From the NCBI GenBank assembly GCA_958510875.1, contig OY294067.1, positions 261,641,736 to 261,705,735 on the forward strand: a stretch of 64,000 nucleotides of DNA, written 5' to 3'. How positions within the stretch are numbered: the first letter of the stretch is position 1; every line of letters starts with the position of its first letter. The position numbers and the translations under genes were made by a program. Below the pieces are notes generated by a model. It was not told the origin of the DNA. It saw only the letters and a list, made by a program, of their open reading frames with translations, and made no database searches. The stretch comes from Endomychus coccineus (taxonomy: Eukaryota > Arthropoda > Insecta > Coleoptera > Endomychidae). This document shows, piece by piece, positions 10,317 through 21,304 of this stretch.

Positions 10317-10994
10317 AACCATTTCAGTGTTAGTGAAATTTTGAGCCATAATTTCATAACATTTTTACGGAAAGCAAAGTAAAAACTGATAGTTTTGAGA
10401 ATAAATTCTCCAAATGCCAAAATGACATATTTCATAAAATTTGTAGGGAAAGCAAAGTAAAAACTGACAGTTTTGAGAATAAATTCTCGAAATGCCAAAA
10501 TGACATTAGAAAAGCAGAGGCAACTAAGGTATTTTAATCAAGTAAAATTAGTAAGCCAAAATTGCAGAGACTCGAAAATTAATTTTTTCAAGCTAATCCG
10601 TTGATTTTATCAAAATTTTCTAAGAGTAAGAAAAGTTTTCAAATTAGATAAGCTATCTACATAAAAAATATCGGGTGAATTACATCGACCACAAAAAAGT
10701 TCTGGACACTTTTCCCGTTACATCCTCAAGTTTGAGCCATTTCTATGGTCTCTAAGGATCTATGCTCCACTCTCAAAAACGACTATTATTGACAGTAACT
10801 CACCTGTCAAATATTGTAAAAGTCCTCCATCACCTTCTCAAGTTATACCGAAAAAACAAAATTATTTTTGCCACTTTGAAGCCCTCTACCGGCTAAACAA
10901 GACACTCAAGGCAAAAGTAAAAAGGCTCATCGAATTTTTTTCGAGTCAAAGAATCTTCGGTTCCATTTTGGCCACGCAGTTCGAGGACATCCTG
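10317..10994. repeat. Right inverted end of copy 1, with internal 78-bp tandem duplication
   Basis: Reverse complement of the left arm, including an antisense copy of the transposase start (AATTTTGAGCCATAAT). A 78-bp unit containing GGAAAGCAAAGTAAAAACTG occurs twice in tandem (10350-10427, 10428-10505). Without it the arm is exactly 600 bp like the left one. Confidence 0.88.
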
Positions 10995-10996
10995 TA

Positions 10997-11654
10997 TATC
11001 ATTATAACAGACATGTCAGAATGTATATTCTATTACAGCTTTAGACAAATCGGTTTAGCTGCTTTCTTGATATTATTTATTATCATGGTCCACGCCTTGT
11101 TCGAAAGCAGCGTTCATTTGGCGACTTTTGTTCCGGTTGCTATGTTAACATATTGATTTTTACCCGCATCGCGTTTCTATCGTTCATCATCAACATTTAG
11201 CAGTATTTTGTAAACTTTTTAGAAAGTTTGGAATGTTTGCGGAACAGTAAGTTTAACAAAAAATAATATTATTAATTAATAAAACCTTATTAGACAAGGT
11301 ATAGTCGACTAACACGTTTGGATTGGCATATTCCACACTCGCGAACCGTAGTCCGAGCCGAAGGCGAGGAATACGAGCCATTCCAAACATATGGAATATG
11401 CTATTAATTACATCTTTCGGTTTGTTTCAATTCAAATATACTACGTATGCATCTCTTTTACGGAATGAATATTCTAGACGCTTCTACAAAGTTTGCGCCT
11501 ACAAGATTATTCCATACTGTATCTTGGATTTGACGTACGTTAGCAAAGATGCATCTATACAGACTTGCAGTTTATGGCAATATTGATTTTTTTATGAAAG
11601 TTGTTTATGTTATTTTGACTCTTTTACATCAAGTAGGTACTTGCCATTAGACAA
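10997..11654. other. Non-coding stretch with a CpG-rich hairpin
   Basis: At about 11322-11405 a CpG-rich segment (GCGAACCGTAGTCCGAGCC ... GGCGAGGAATACGAGCC) sits between GGCATATTCC and its near reverse complement GGAATATGCT. Nothing else is recognised; open frames here look accidental. Confidence 0.3.
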
Positions 11655-11656
11655 TA

Positions 11657-12338
11657 CACAATATGTCTCACTAAGTTGGAACCATATGGAATACTTTTTT
11701 TTATTATTAATTTTAGGAAAAAAAGTTATTCATAAAAAGTTCTGCATGTTCTAAAATATAAAATGCAATCATCAGATATTAAATTTTTTCAGTCGTATAC
11801 GCGGTTTGTCAAAAAATATGAATGTTACTCAAGAGTAAAGTACCTTTACATTTGACGATATCGAAAATTGTTATAAACAAAAGTACCTAAAAACTACGTT
11901 CAAATAAGCAATTACATTCATTTACATTGAAAAAAATTAGATTTTGTTATTTTTTACTAATTTTATTTTGAATGAACATTTCGTGTGATTATGAAACACA
12001 TGATAACTAATACTAGAAATAAATAGGAATTTATTTTTCACTCATTCCACTAATGCCTCGACATATTCACCTTCTCGTTCAATACATAAATCCTTTGTGT
12101 GTCAGCGCATCCTAGATTACATGTAGCTCAGTTAAATTTGCATTGGTATTGTAGACAAGAAAGAAAATATAATTTTTTCAATGTACAAACCCCGTATACG
12201 ACTGAAAAGATTTAATATCTGATGATTGTATTTTATATTTTAGAACATGCAGAACTTTTTATGGGGAATAACTTTTTTTCCTAAAATTAATAATAAAAAA
12301 GTTTTCCACATGGTTCCAACTTAGTAAGAGATATTGTA
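11657..12338. mobile_element. MITE with ~155-bp inverted ends
   Basis: The left arm (to about 11813) begins near CAATATGTCTCACTAAG and includes TTCTGCATGTTCTAAAATAT. The right arm (from about 12186) is its reverse complement with about 90% match by eye. TA at 11655-11656 and 12339-12340 allows a TA duplication. The centre holds no coding sequence. Probably a non-autonomous Tc1/mariner-type element. Confidence 0.75.
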
Positions 12339-15300
12339 TAACCAGCACGAGGACAGAACAAGATTTTTATGTCAAGAAATGTGCAAGAAGCGTTATTTTT
12401 TATTTTATGTTTCGGGAGGTTTTGTTCTCGGTGTATGGAAGATTTTGCTTTCGGTTTGTACGACCATTATCCATTTGATTTTATCTCTATCCATATTAGG
12501 GTATATCTTGTTAGTAATTGCTCGTTTAAACTTACAATTGACCAATCAGAATCAGCTATCTAACTGGAAAGCTCCGCCACTTGCATGAGAGCGCGCTAAT
12601 TGATGATAAATTAAAAGAAATCATATATTCTACGATTTTAAAATATCGATTTGAGTAAAAGCTATAGCTAATCAGCAACCTTCAACGAGTAATGTTCATG
12701 AATAATACTGTGACTCTAATGACATTTTTTATTGATCCATAAACTGACATCATGTTTATTTGAAACTACTAAACTTAGTTGCTGTATATACATGCTAACT
12801 GTTTTGGAATTAGATCGCGTATAAATGAACTTATTTATAATTTTCCTGGCTGAAGAGACCCCATCATCGCATATGAGGTTGCCAATGATTTGACTATTGG
12901 CCCTATTTCAAATAATCAAGTCATTCGATCGGAATTCGAACAAAAATCGAGATAATGTAAGCGATAGTCATTCATTGAATAATAACCCCACATCGTTCAG
13001 AGTAAGAATAAAATCTCATGTCGTACAAGTACTAACCGCAAACGAACGCAAGGGATAAAAAACCGCATTCGAACCTCCAAACCCGAAGAGCGTCCCGTGA
13101 AAATTTCAACTGATATACGAATGAGAACGGAATAATAAATTTGCCGCTGCGACGAAATACCGAACCGAACATATTTTCTATGGATTCAGTTCGGCATTGT
13201 ATTTCCTTGTAAAGAAACATATAGAGGGTGATCGAACAATTCACGTCATTGCACCTATTCGATAATAAGCGTTTGTTGTTTTGGTTGGCTTTAATTCGGG
13301 TACACTAGCCGAGAACAATGGTGCTAACGTAAATTGCCTTTATTCCTTCTTTTGTTCGATTTTCTTATTCTCTTATTATTATTGAGGCAAGCAAAGAGTC
13401 CTTTCTTGGCTTTAATGACAGGGTTCGTTTATAATCAAACCGAGAACGTATTAATGTTTTTAAGCTTATGTTTTATATTTAAAGCGATGGCGCGTGGGCG
13501 TTCGAGAATCAAGACGAAAACGCGTATAGGAGGAATAAATAATTCACCACGTCCAATAATTATATGTCGCCATTTACGAATTCAGCAACGCAAAAATAGC
13601 GGGACTAATTGTTCCATTGTCTGTCACAGAAATTATAAACTGATGTAAGATGTGAATAGTTGATCTATTTTCGGGTTCCTTCACGAAATATTAAATTGCC
13701 TTGAGTCAGGTTTGAAAATTCAATTAAAAGATCAAGTAACAAGTCAGTACAAGGTATATCTTCAACAATCATAAAATGATTTCAGTTGAATTCAAATGTA
13801 CTGTATTGTACTCAATGTGAAGGAATATGGTTACTCTGACAATGCCTATACACATTTCCCTACTACTTTTGAGCTATATTAACTTCGAAAAAATGGTCCT
13901 TCGAGCGGTGAAGTCACATTTTTTCACATGTTTTTTAATATTCGAATCTAGATAATCTATGGATTACACTATTTCTAAAATTTGGGTTTATTGCTAAATG
14001 CAAAGACTCAAAATTGTTTATAGGGCAAGGTAGAATATTGGTGTAAGTCTAACTATGTAGTGAATTTCCTTCACCATTGCATCAGACACGATCGATTTAT
14101 GGGAAGATGCATCGTGCAACAGTGATGGCGCAAGGTTGAAACTATAACGTATGCTGGAATCCAGACCAAACAAGAAAAAGTTATAATTAATAAAGCACCT
14201 GCTCCATAAGAACCGTCATTACGAGTACGTACCGACTTGGATCTTGCGTGTATTTTATTTGATGTTGTTTACACGTGTTTATTGAGCGCTAACCGAATCC
14301 ACATCATCTCGTCCAATGCGAATTTTAACGAACAATATTTCAATGGGTACGGCACATTTAGACAATATGGAAAGTTAACAAAGGGTCTCATCGTTTCTTA
14401 TAATTGATCTTCTCGTTTTGTGCGAAGAAACGTTAATAATAACAAGTTAAATTCTTGTTTTAATACCTTTAGCAACAATAGTGTGGAATGATCATCATTA
14501 TTATGGCGGATTGTTTTATCCTTAATTAGATTAATGACAGCGGCTCGTTAGAATTGTATTGGCTATTAAAAAGGTGTTAAATATTCAAAAGCGGCGAAAT
14601 AAAAAGAATTCAAATCGCGGCGAGTGAATACTTAATCGGAAAATAAAACAACAACGATTGAAACTGTTTTAGAAGTAATAGGAACGGTTTTTACTCCAAT
14701 TGTTGTTTTGTTCTTATGCTATTCAACGCGGGCGCCTCCATTATAGTGGTAATATTATTGGTTTAGAAGAATCCATTGTAACAGGTCCAACATATTTTAC
14801 TTAAGAAATGCTGATTTGATTTTACACCTTCAACAAGAATTCGACGGGTTACATTGAAACCTCAAATATTAAGAAAACCAAAAATTACAGACATGAAATA
14901 GTATCTTCTATTTTGAAATGGATTCCCCGATGAGCATCAGAACGACTGTCCAACTTAACGTTTGGGGGGATTGTTCAATATGTCTCTAGATAAACTAAAA
15001 AGAAATGATTTGGAAAAGTATGGTTTCGAAAACTTCACTTCTCTATCTGTAGTCTGGTATATGTATGCAAAAGTTTACAAGTAGACTGTGTAGTGAGTTT
15101 TGGTGGAATTAAGTTTGTTTTGACATATATAAATAACCCAACAAAGAACCACGTATTTCAAAACGGTAGCTAACCTCTCTTCGACAATATGGTCAGAATT
15201 ACACGTACCTACATATTCAATGAAATCGTATATGTTGAAAGATATCACCACTGTTCATGCAAGAAATTTTATACGCATTGATAATTTGATTCACTAACTA

Positions 15301-17021
15301 TACATTGTAAGAAACTCAGGATTATCCTGAGGAAACAAAGAATAAACTTCCTCTGTCAATGCGTCTACCTCGCCAAATGTTTGTACGTACTGTAACATCA
15401 TGATATTCATATAACTATTCTATCGATCAACGTCTCCAAGATTAGAGAAGAAATTCAACTGTATGTGAACTGATTGTTGAATGCATTTTCGCATCTCTTA
15501 TTTCTAGAAATGTAGTTATAAGTGAATGAGAGCAACATCAATTGCATTAAAGGAAGCTCTAGCAACCGAAATTTCAATCAAGTTGGTGCACAAGTTTTTT
15601 CACCGACGTGTTCCACAAAAAGCCTACGCGCCTCGGCTGGAAAAAAGCAGAGCAACAATTCATCACCAGAACCACCATGATACCACGCCCGATATTCATT
15701 TACAACTGCAAAAACGATATTCCTATGCCTCAATTGGCTTAAGCTGCATCACCAGTTACCATGGCTGATGACTCGAATTCAGCAATAAATCAGAGAATGA
15801 TGGTTCATGATTCATCAGTATAATCGTACAGAAGGAATCAGGAGTTCTAGCTCACATAATGGTGTTCAAATAGACTAGAGTTACAAAATGTGCGTTCTCT
15901 AGTCAAAATTGGAAAATACCATTCGAAATCAATTGTAAAAATAATTTTAACCTAAGGATCTTCAAATTCCTTTTCAACCATTTTTTTCCTCATATGAAAC
16001 TATTTTGATTCCGGAACAACAAACACGAAAAATAAGGATTACGTTGATTTTAAACTATTCAACTTTGAAAGATTTTGATGCATTAGCACGATGATAAAGG
16101 TTGGATAATTTTTATACAGAATTTCACGGTTCGGAATAGACAAATAAGCTGCAGAATAGTAAATTTTCCATCCAGCTGTATTTATCAAAGCATTCGTGAG
16201 TATCGAAATAATAAGTTTTCTAGAGGTTATCCTCTTCGATTTTGTGAGTATGATACAGTAATTGTGTTCCTCCTTGGTAGAAGTAAATTCCCACAATTTA
16301 TTAACTCATCTTTTAATTTCAGATAAGAACCGACAAGATACAGAAAGATTTCCATTGCTTTGAAATTATGATTCCTCTTAGGAGTATTGATAAAATCAGA
16401 AGACATACATCTACATGGTCAATATTTACGCAAATTAGTCTTGGGGGGACATCAAAGTCAGCGACAACTGAACACACGTCAATACAACAAACAATCGGAG
16501 AAACAGAGCATCGGTTACACTGACGCCTCTGAAACCTGAAACCATGACAGTCCGTTACTGCAGTCGCCTCGTCGAATGCGTACTGATCGATAAACTGAGG
16601 ATTTATGAGCATTTCACGATGCTACACAAGGCGGTTCATAGGAAGCAATAATGTATAGTCAGTCCTTTAATAAATTACAATGGCAATTTCCCTAAAACGC
16701 TCCCCAGGGTAATAATTTCAGGAACCACTTGCCTAACGCGTCCGAAATAGCGAACTCTAGAATAAAGAGAAAGATGAAAAATCTGGATTATTGGAATTTT
16801 TATCGGGGCTGTCATATTAGTTTAGTTTTAAAAAAAATGTGGTAGCAGCGGGTGGAAATATTCATCGAACCCAATTTCGGAAGTTTCCAAAATATCTTAT
16901 GAAATTAAGAATAATATTTTGCTTTACGTCCACCCTCGTTTCAATATTCTCCAGCTAGCTAGCTAAATACACGTGTTATGAAACAATTATTAATATATTT
17001 TTATCAAAGCATAAATTTTGT
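12339..17021. other. Long non-coding stretch
   Basis: AT-rich DNA with scattered CpG-containing patches (about 13020-13200, 13480-13620, 14500-14660). At 14520-14540 CTTAATTAGATTAATGAC holds clustered TAAT homeodomain-type cores. Frames at 13334-13648 (plus), 15526-15768 (plus) and 16319-16612 (minus) lack recognisable domains. The last is cysteine-rich (CNRCSVSPIVCCIDVC) and GC-richer than its flanks, but I cannot support it as a gene. The stretch could be intron or intergenic. Confidence 0.35.
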
Positions 17022-17096
17022 CTTTCTGAAGTTGAAGAATTAAACTTCAATTTAAGTTGATAGTAAATTTGAGTTTAATTCTCCAACTTCAGAAAG
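17022..17096. repeat. 25-bp stem hairpin
   Basis: CTTTCTGAAGTTGAAGAATT (plus five more bases) at 17022-17046 is followed after 25 bases by its reverse complement at 17072-17096, with a single mismatch that would be a G-U pair in RNA. It abuts the non-LTR fragment starting near 17100. It may be a small palindromic insertion or a hairpin RNA precursor. Confidence 0.7.
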
Positions 17097-17099
17097 TTA

Positions 17100-18320
17100 A
17101 AATTATTTGAATTACATTAATGCCGAAACTGCAGCAATAGAGACACTACTGGGATTACCTCCCCTGCAATTGGTAATCCAAGGAGAGACAAGGCAAGGTG
17201 CCTTCAGAATACAAAATACACTAGAGAATGTTCACATTGGGCCAGGACACATGAGCATCGCAAAAATCGTGACCAGGGACGTGTTAGGCATGAGAACAGA
17301 TCACCATCCAAAACGATAATCTCTTAACTACACATTCAGGATATCAATACCAAAAAGGACTGAATGGGAACATAGAAACCTAGGCCACTCTACAGGAAAA
17401 GATCTGGTATACAGACGGATCTAAGACTGAAAAAGTTGCAGGTGCAGGAGTACACTCAAGAAACCCAAAAACTGGTTTCAGCTAGTCATTGGGTAAACAA
17501 ACCTCTATCTTCCAAGCAGAGGTATATGCAATCCTCCAATCCGTGAAGGAAAACAATCGGAGAGCCATCGAAGATGAGCAGATCCATATATTGACAGACA
17601 GTCAGACTGCACTTAGAGCAATGACAAGTCGGGAAGTGACATCCCGTCTGGTATGGACATGCAAAGAAGAACATGAAACACTGGCAGACCAAAACCGCGT
17701 TGAGCTGATCTGGATGCCGGGACATCAGGGAACGACAGGCAATGAAAAAGCCGACGAACTTGCAAGAAGAAGGTCGGAGAACAGCCCAGATCCAGAACAG
17801 ACCACGGGCGTACCAAAAAGTACATCACGAAGGTCTGTAGAAGTTCGATCATGGTAAACCGCAAAGAATACAGGGAAAAAATTCCAGGAAACGAACATGG
17901 AGAGAAATACATCAAAGCCGTGTAACAAAAGAACGACATACCTATTAGCGCTAAACGAGAAAACATAAAAGTCGTAACAGGACTCATGACTGGCCATGCG
18001 CCTGTAAAAGAATACCTAAACAAAACACGTAGTGTACATGTGAAGCACTGGACCGCAAAAGAAAGTCAATTTTTGGAAGACCTAACGGCGAACCAGAATT
18101 ATACAGTTCCCACCCAGTAAAGGACTTGAACAAACTCGTCCAAGGTACAAAAATACTCGACTGGATACCGTAAAGAAACAAAACTAACGCGAGATACAAT
18201 GGGCCAGCAGGTATAAGTGTAACCGGAGGCAAGCCTACAAAGGGGGTGAAGTTTTTAGTGAGTATGCCTGTAAAGGTGACTCTCACAGTAGACCATGTGA
18301 TACAAAGGCTCATAACCTCC
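17100..18320 (+). mobile_element. Non-LTR retrotransposon 3' fragment with RNase H
   Basis: The sequence follows the C-terminal half of an I/R1/LOA-type element. First comes a connection segment (TLLGLPPLQLVIQGETRQGAF, about 17143-17205), then an RNase H domain (17405-17857). A region with VVTGLMTGHAPVKEYL then corresponds to the tail that normally leads into a CCHC-like motif. LNKLVQGTKILDWI lies near the end. Several stops and frame changes show it is dead. The upstream RT and endonuclease are missing, as in 5'-truncated insertions. Confidence 0.8.
17405..17857 (+). pseudogene. Retrotransposon RNase H domain with one stop
   Basis: The frame reads YTDGSKT, FQAEVYAIL, HILTDSQTAL and GHQGTTGNEKADELA. 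These carry the four acidic RNase H1-type catalytic residues (Asp, Glu, Asp, Asp) in order. RNase H removes the RNA strand after reverse transcription. A single TAG at about 17483 interrupts an otherwise open frame, which reopens from the GTG/ATG-like position at 17489. The domain looks recently decayed compared with the rest of the fragment. Confidence 0.85.
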
Positions 18321-18593
18321 CCATAAAGGATTAAAAAAACGCCGAAACCATAGACATAGATACGTATGTTTCAAATCTAGTGTTTTCTCCAAGAAACAAG
18401 AAATTATATAAGTTTACGATTCATCTGTAAATGGTTCTATTTTTTCTGCAGTAATAGCTACTGAAATTAGTTTGTAGTTTTCGACTGACCTAATAAGAAC
18501 ATTACGAGTCTCAAGTATTCAATAAAACCAAAATTGCATTTTCAATATTAAATTTGGATCATGATTAATTAAACAAGATATTCATGTACTTAC
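18321..18593. other. Non-coding spacer (possible intron)
   Basis: AT-rich sequence between the retrotransposon fragment and the candidate exon. On the minus strand it begins with the donor GTAAGT at 18588-18593. Nothing else is seen. Confidence 0.35.
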
Positions 18594-18689
18594 CGACTAT
18601 ACTAAATAATGAAGAAGCTAATACTAAAACTAGGAAGGCCCAGGGCGGTGGATTTTTGTGGTGGTACGACGACCTCCATCGTCTTCGAC
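18594..18689 (-). CDS. Candidate host exon: basic stretch plus hydrophobic segment
   Basis: On the minus strand a 96-bp segment has the acceptor TTTGTTGCAG just upstream and the donor GTAAGT just downstream. One frame is open throughout with phase 1 at both ends. It reads RRRWRSSYHHKNPPPWAFLV and continues with a hydrophobic run (LVLVLASSLFSIV). This looks like a basic N-terminal region followed by a signal peptide or type II membrane anchor. GC content is clearly above the flanks. The protein is not recognised. Phase-1 boundaries near signal peptides are typical of secreted and immunoglobulin-type genes, but that is inference. It matches the phase of the candidate exon at 34824-34911 on the same strand. 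Confidence 0.5.
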
Positions 18690-20566
18690 CTGCAACAAAC
18701 ATAAACAATTAACGACACAATAATGAAAGTAGTATTTTTTATATATCTGTACATCTCATCATTGACAATCCCAGCGGAAAAAACATGGCGAAAAATCACC
18801 AAAGTAAAATCGAGTTGGAACAAGTTTCGTAGTACGTAAATCGTGGGTGAACATAGAACCTTGAGTTTAATTACTGTTTATTTGAACTACTTACGTAAGC
18901 TCGTATCCAATTAACATGTCATGATTTCAGGTCAAATAACAACTAAATATAGCTTAGAACTAATGAATGGAAACTAAATTAGATATGAAGGAAGCTGTCG
19001 GACTTCCTCTCACTGCAAGTGTAAGCTTGAAGTAAATAATTAATAACTGCAAATTAATTGTTCGATTAATTGAACAAAAGTGGATCGATAATTGAGGTGT
19101 GAAATCAAGGAACAACAACAATGATCAGTGCAATGTATCAATTTCAACAAGTAAACACATTTTGTAATCCAAGAAGTGTAGTACATGAAAACAAATGAAG
19201 ATAAAACAAACGACAATTTACTTATACAAGAACATGAACCCGACAAACAGTGAAAATATAGGAAACCAAAACACAAAAGTGAAAGTTTCCACCAACTCTA
19301 AATGAATTAAAGGGGATAATAATACTGAGTAAAAAGGGTAAGTTAAATGAAATAACTAGATCCGTGGATTTAAATATTTTCAGTCGTTTTGTACAGTTTG
19401 TTAAACGGACTGACTCGCAAGTTCGTTGGAGTGCACTTCAACTCTTTCACTGTAATTAAAATTGAACTTGGTGATTTATTCTTTCAGAGTGAACATTCTT
19501 CAATCAACCTTAATGAAGAGATTTGAAATGTACCAAGCGGTATCAACCATTCCACGGAGCATTTGGTTTCGGAATTTGTTTTCTAGAACACTCACGAAAA
19601 GTTAAGTAGTGCCTATTCTTGAAATATTAATATTGAAAACAGGATATCTCCATTGGAACAAATAATTTGAAATTGACATCATTTTATAGGTCATAAATCC
19701 CTGGTTATACAAATATGACGAGACGAAGATCAAAGCTTATTTAATCTAAGCCCGTTATGAATGGGAACTAAAAATAACAAACCAATAAGAAAAAATGTAC
19801 TAGTACATTACGTTAAGTGTGACAATCCTAAAATAAATGATATCGTTATTAAGCCGTGGAGATCTATTTTCGTTTAAAGACTTCCTCTTCTTCCAGTATT
19901 CTCCATCTCCGTTTTGTTTGTGTTGTGCCTAGCGAGTATATTGAAGGGTTTCTTCCATATAAGTTTGAGATTGTTGTATGGGTCGTTGAACCCTTTACAT
20001 CGGCGTGCTCTAAATCCCTAGTTGATCCTGTTCCTTTTTATACATATTCGCGTAGATGGCACATAAATATTGTCTGAATGACTATGTTTTCGCTATCTCG
20101 GAGTTCTATTTCCCGTGTCGCCCCTATTTCCTCTAAAAGTTTGTCATGGAATATTATTTCGAAGCTGTGTTAGTAGAATGAAATGCCTTACTATACACAA
20201 CGTTTCAACTTTCAATAAAGTTTTCGAACTGAATTCGTTACAATTATTATTGCCAAACAAGGTTGAATATTCGTTGTACCATTGTTGGTGAAGAATAGAC
20301 GGATATAATTTAGCAGCTGATCAACAAATTAGGTAATTAGGAATCACCCAAAATTACATTTACTTAATTGAATATTTTATAATATTAATGTGGAATTTCA
20401 GCCTTTAGATAAAATTCAACTAACCGTCTATCCTAAGGTTATTATTAATGTTATATAATAAGATTATATCTTTTGTGGTAAAATAGTACTTTGCAATATT
20501 TGTTTGAAGAAGCTATGGTCATATTTATTTATTAAGTTAGTGAAAATTAAACTTTTAAAAGTTATT
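18690..20566. other. Non-coding stretch, no gene seen
   Basis: AT-rich DNA. A less AT-rich patch at 19856-20160 has open frames on the plus strand without recognisable motifs. If the two minus-strand exons are real this is intron. Confidence 0.35.
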
Positions 20567-20809
20567 TTACTTGAGTTTAGGATGGATTTTGATCACATAA
20601 TGGTTGATTATATTAAAATTTGATTTATATAGGTCTGCACGTTTTAGATCTTCTACTGGTTTAAAGTCGACTGTACGGTAACAGCTATTCCACTGTTGTA
20701 CATGGATGCTTTTTACAATTTTAGTTTCAAGACAATATACTTCTTCATTGATTAAAAAAAACTCCAAATGCTTATTGTATGTGATAATCTTGAAGAAATC
20801 TGCGTATTG
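20567..20809 (-). pseudogene. Unidentified 80-codon frame, transposon-protein-like
   Basis: The minus strand is open for 80 codons after an in-frame TAA and reads like real protein, with segments NKHLEFFLINEEVYCLETKI and FKPVEDLKRADLY. It has no ATG near the start, so it would be an exon or a fragment. The alternation of beta-like hydrophobic and charged residues recalls the C-terminal region of large transposases found in many copies in insects, but I cannot name the family. Flanking DNA is featureless. Confidence 0.3.
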
Positions 20810-21304
20810 TTATGGTTGTTGCAAAGTGATGACATATTTTCTGATATTTTTCGTAGCTCAATAGGAAATGCAAGGATGTTGATGCCCGGAAGGACTCTTC
20901 TTCACAAGAACCCTATATTTAAAACTTATAAATTCAGTTAGAAAACAATAAAATGAGTTATCTCCAATTATGATGACATATTATAAATAGTGATTACAAA
21001 ATATCTGAATAATGTTCAAAACTATTGCAAATATGAGTTCTATTCAGATTTAAAATTTGTGTTGCATGAAATCATTAGTAGAGTATATGCTTTCTCTGTA
21101 AGAAATAATAACATTGAAATGAAAGTAGAATAAATGCATGAGAGCAAAAACCTTAATAGCGTTAATTGAACCCAAATAACTCGTCAAAGTCTAACAATTA
21201 ATGAGAATTAAAATGGATCAAAAATAACAGCAGTGATACAAATCCAATCGCGGTTTAATTGTTTGCTCCGTGTCTCTATCTGAATTAAGATTTTTCAAAT
21301 AGTT
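20810..21304. other. Non-coding stretch, no gene seen
   Basis: AT-rich spacer before the mariner remnant. Nothing recognised. Confidence 0.4.

Larger units (their letters stand above)
8549..10994 (+). mobile_element. Tc1/mariner-superfamily transposon with 600-bp inverted ends, copy 1
   Basis: Ends CAGGGTGTCCTCGAACTGCG and the matching GGACATCCTG are flanked by TA at 8547-8548 and 10995-10996. The element is 2446 bp. The inverted arms are 600 bp (8549-9148) and 678 bp (10317-10994); the difference is a 78-bp tandem duplication in the right arm. The transposase lies on the plus strand between them, its first 11 codons inside the left arm. Copy 2 at 48885-51208 is nearly identical and inverted relative to this one. 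TA duplications and the DDE transposase place it in IS630-Tc1-mariner. The exact lineage is uncertain. Confidence 0.9.

Noticed and set aside
13334..13648. 104-codon frame with a hydrophobic start (LLLFDFLILLLLLRQ)
   Set aside because: Hydrophobicity comes from T-rich DNA, and the rest is an unstructured basic run. No support.
16319..16612. Cysteine-rich 97-codon minus-strand frame
   Set aside because: No recognised domain, no convincing splice pair in phase with the candidate exons. Kept only as a remark in the stretch description.
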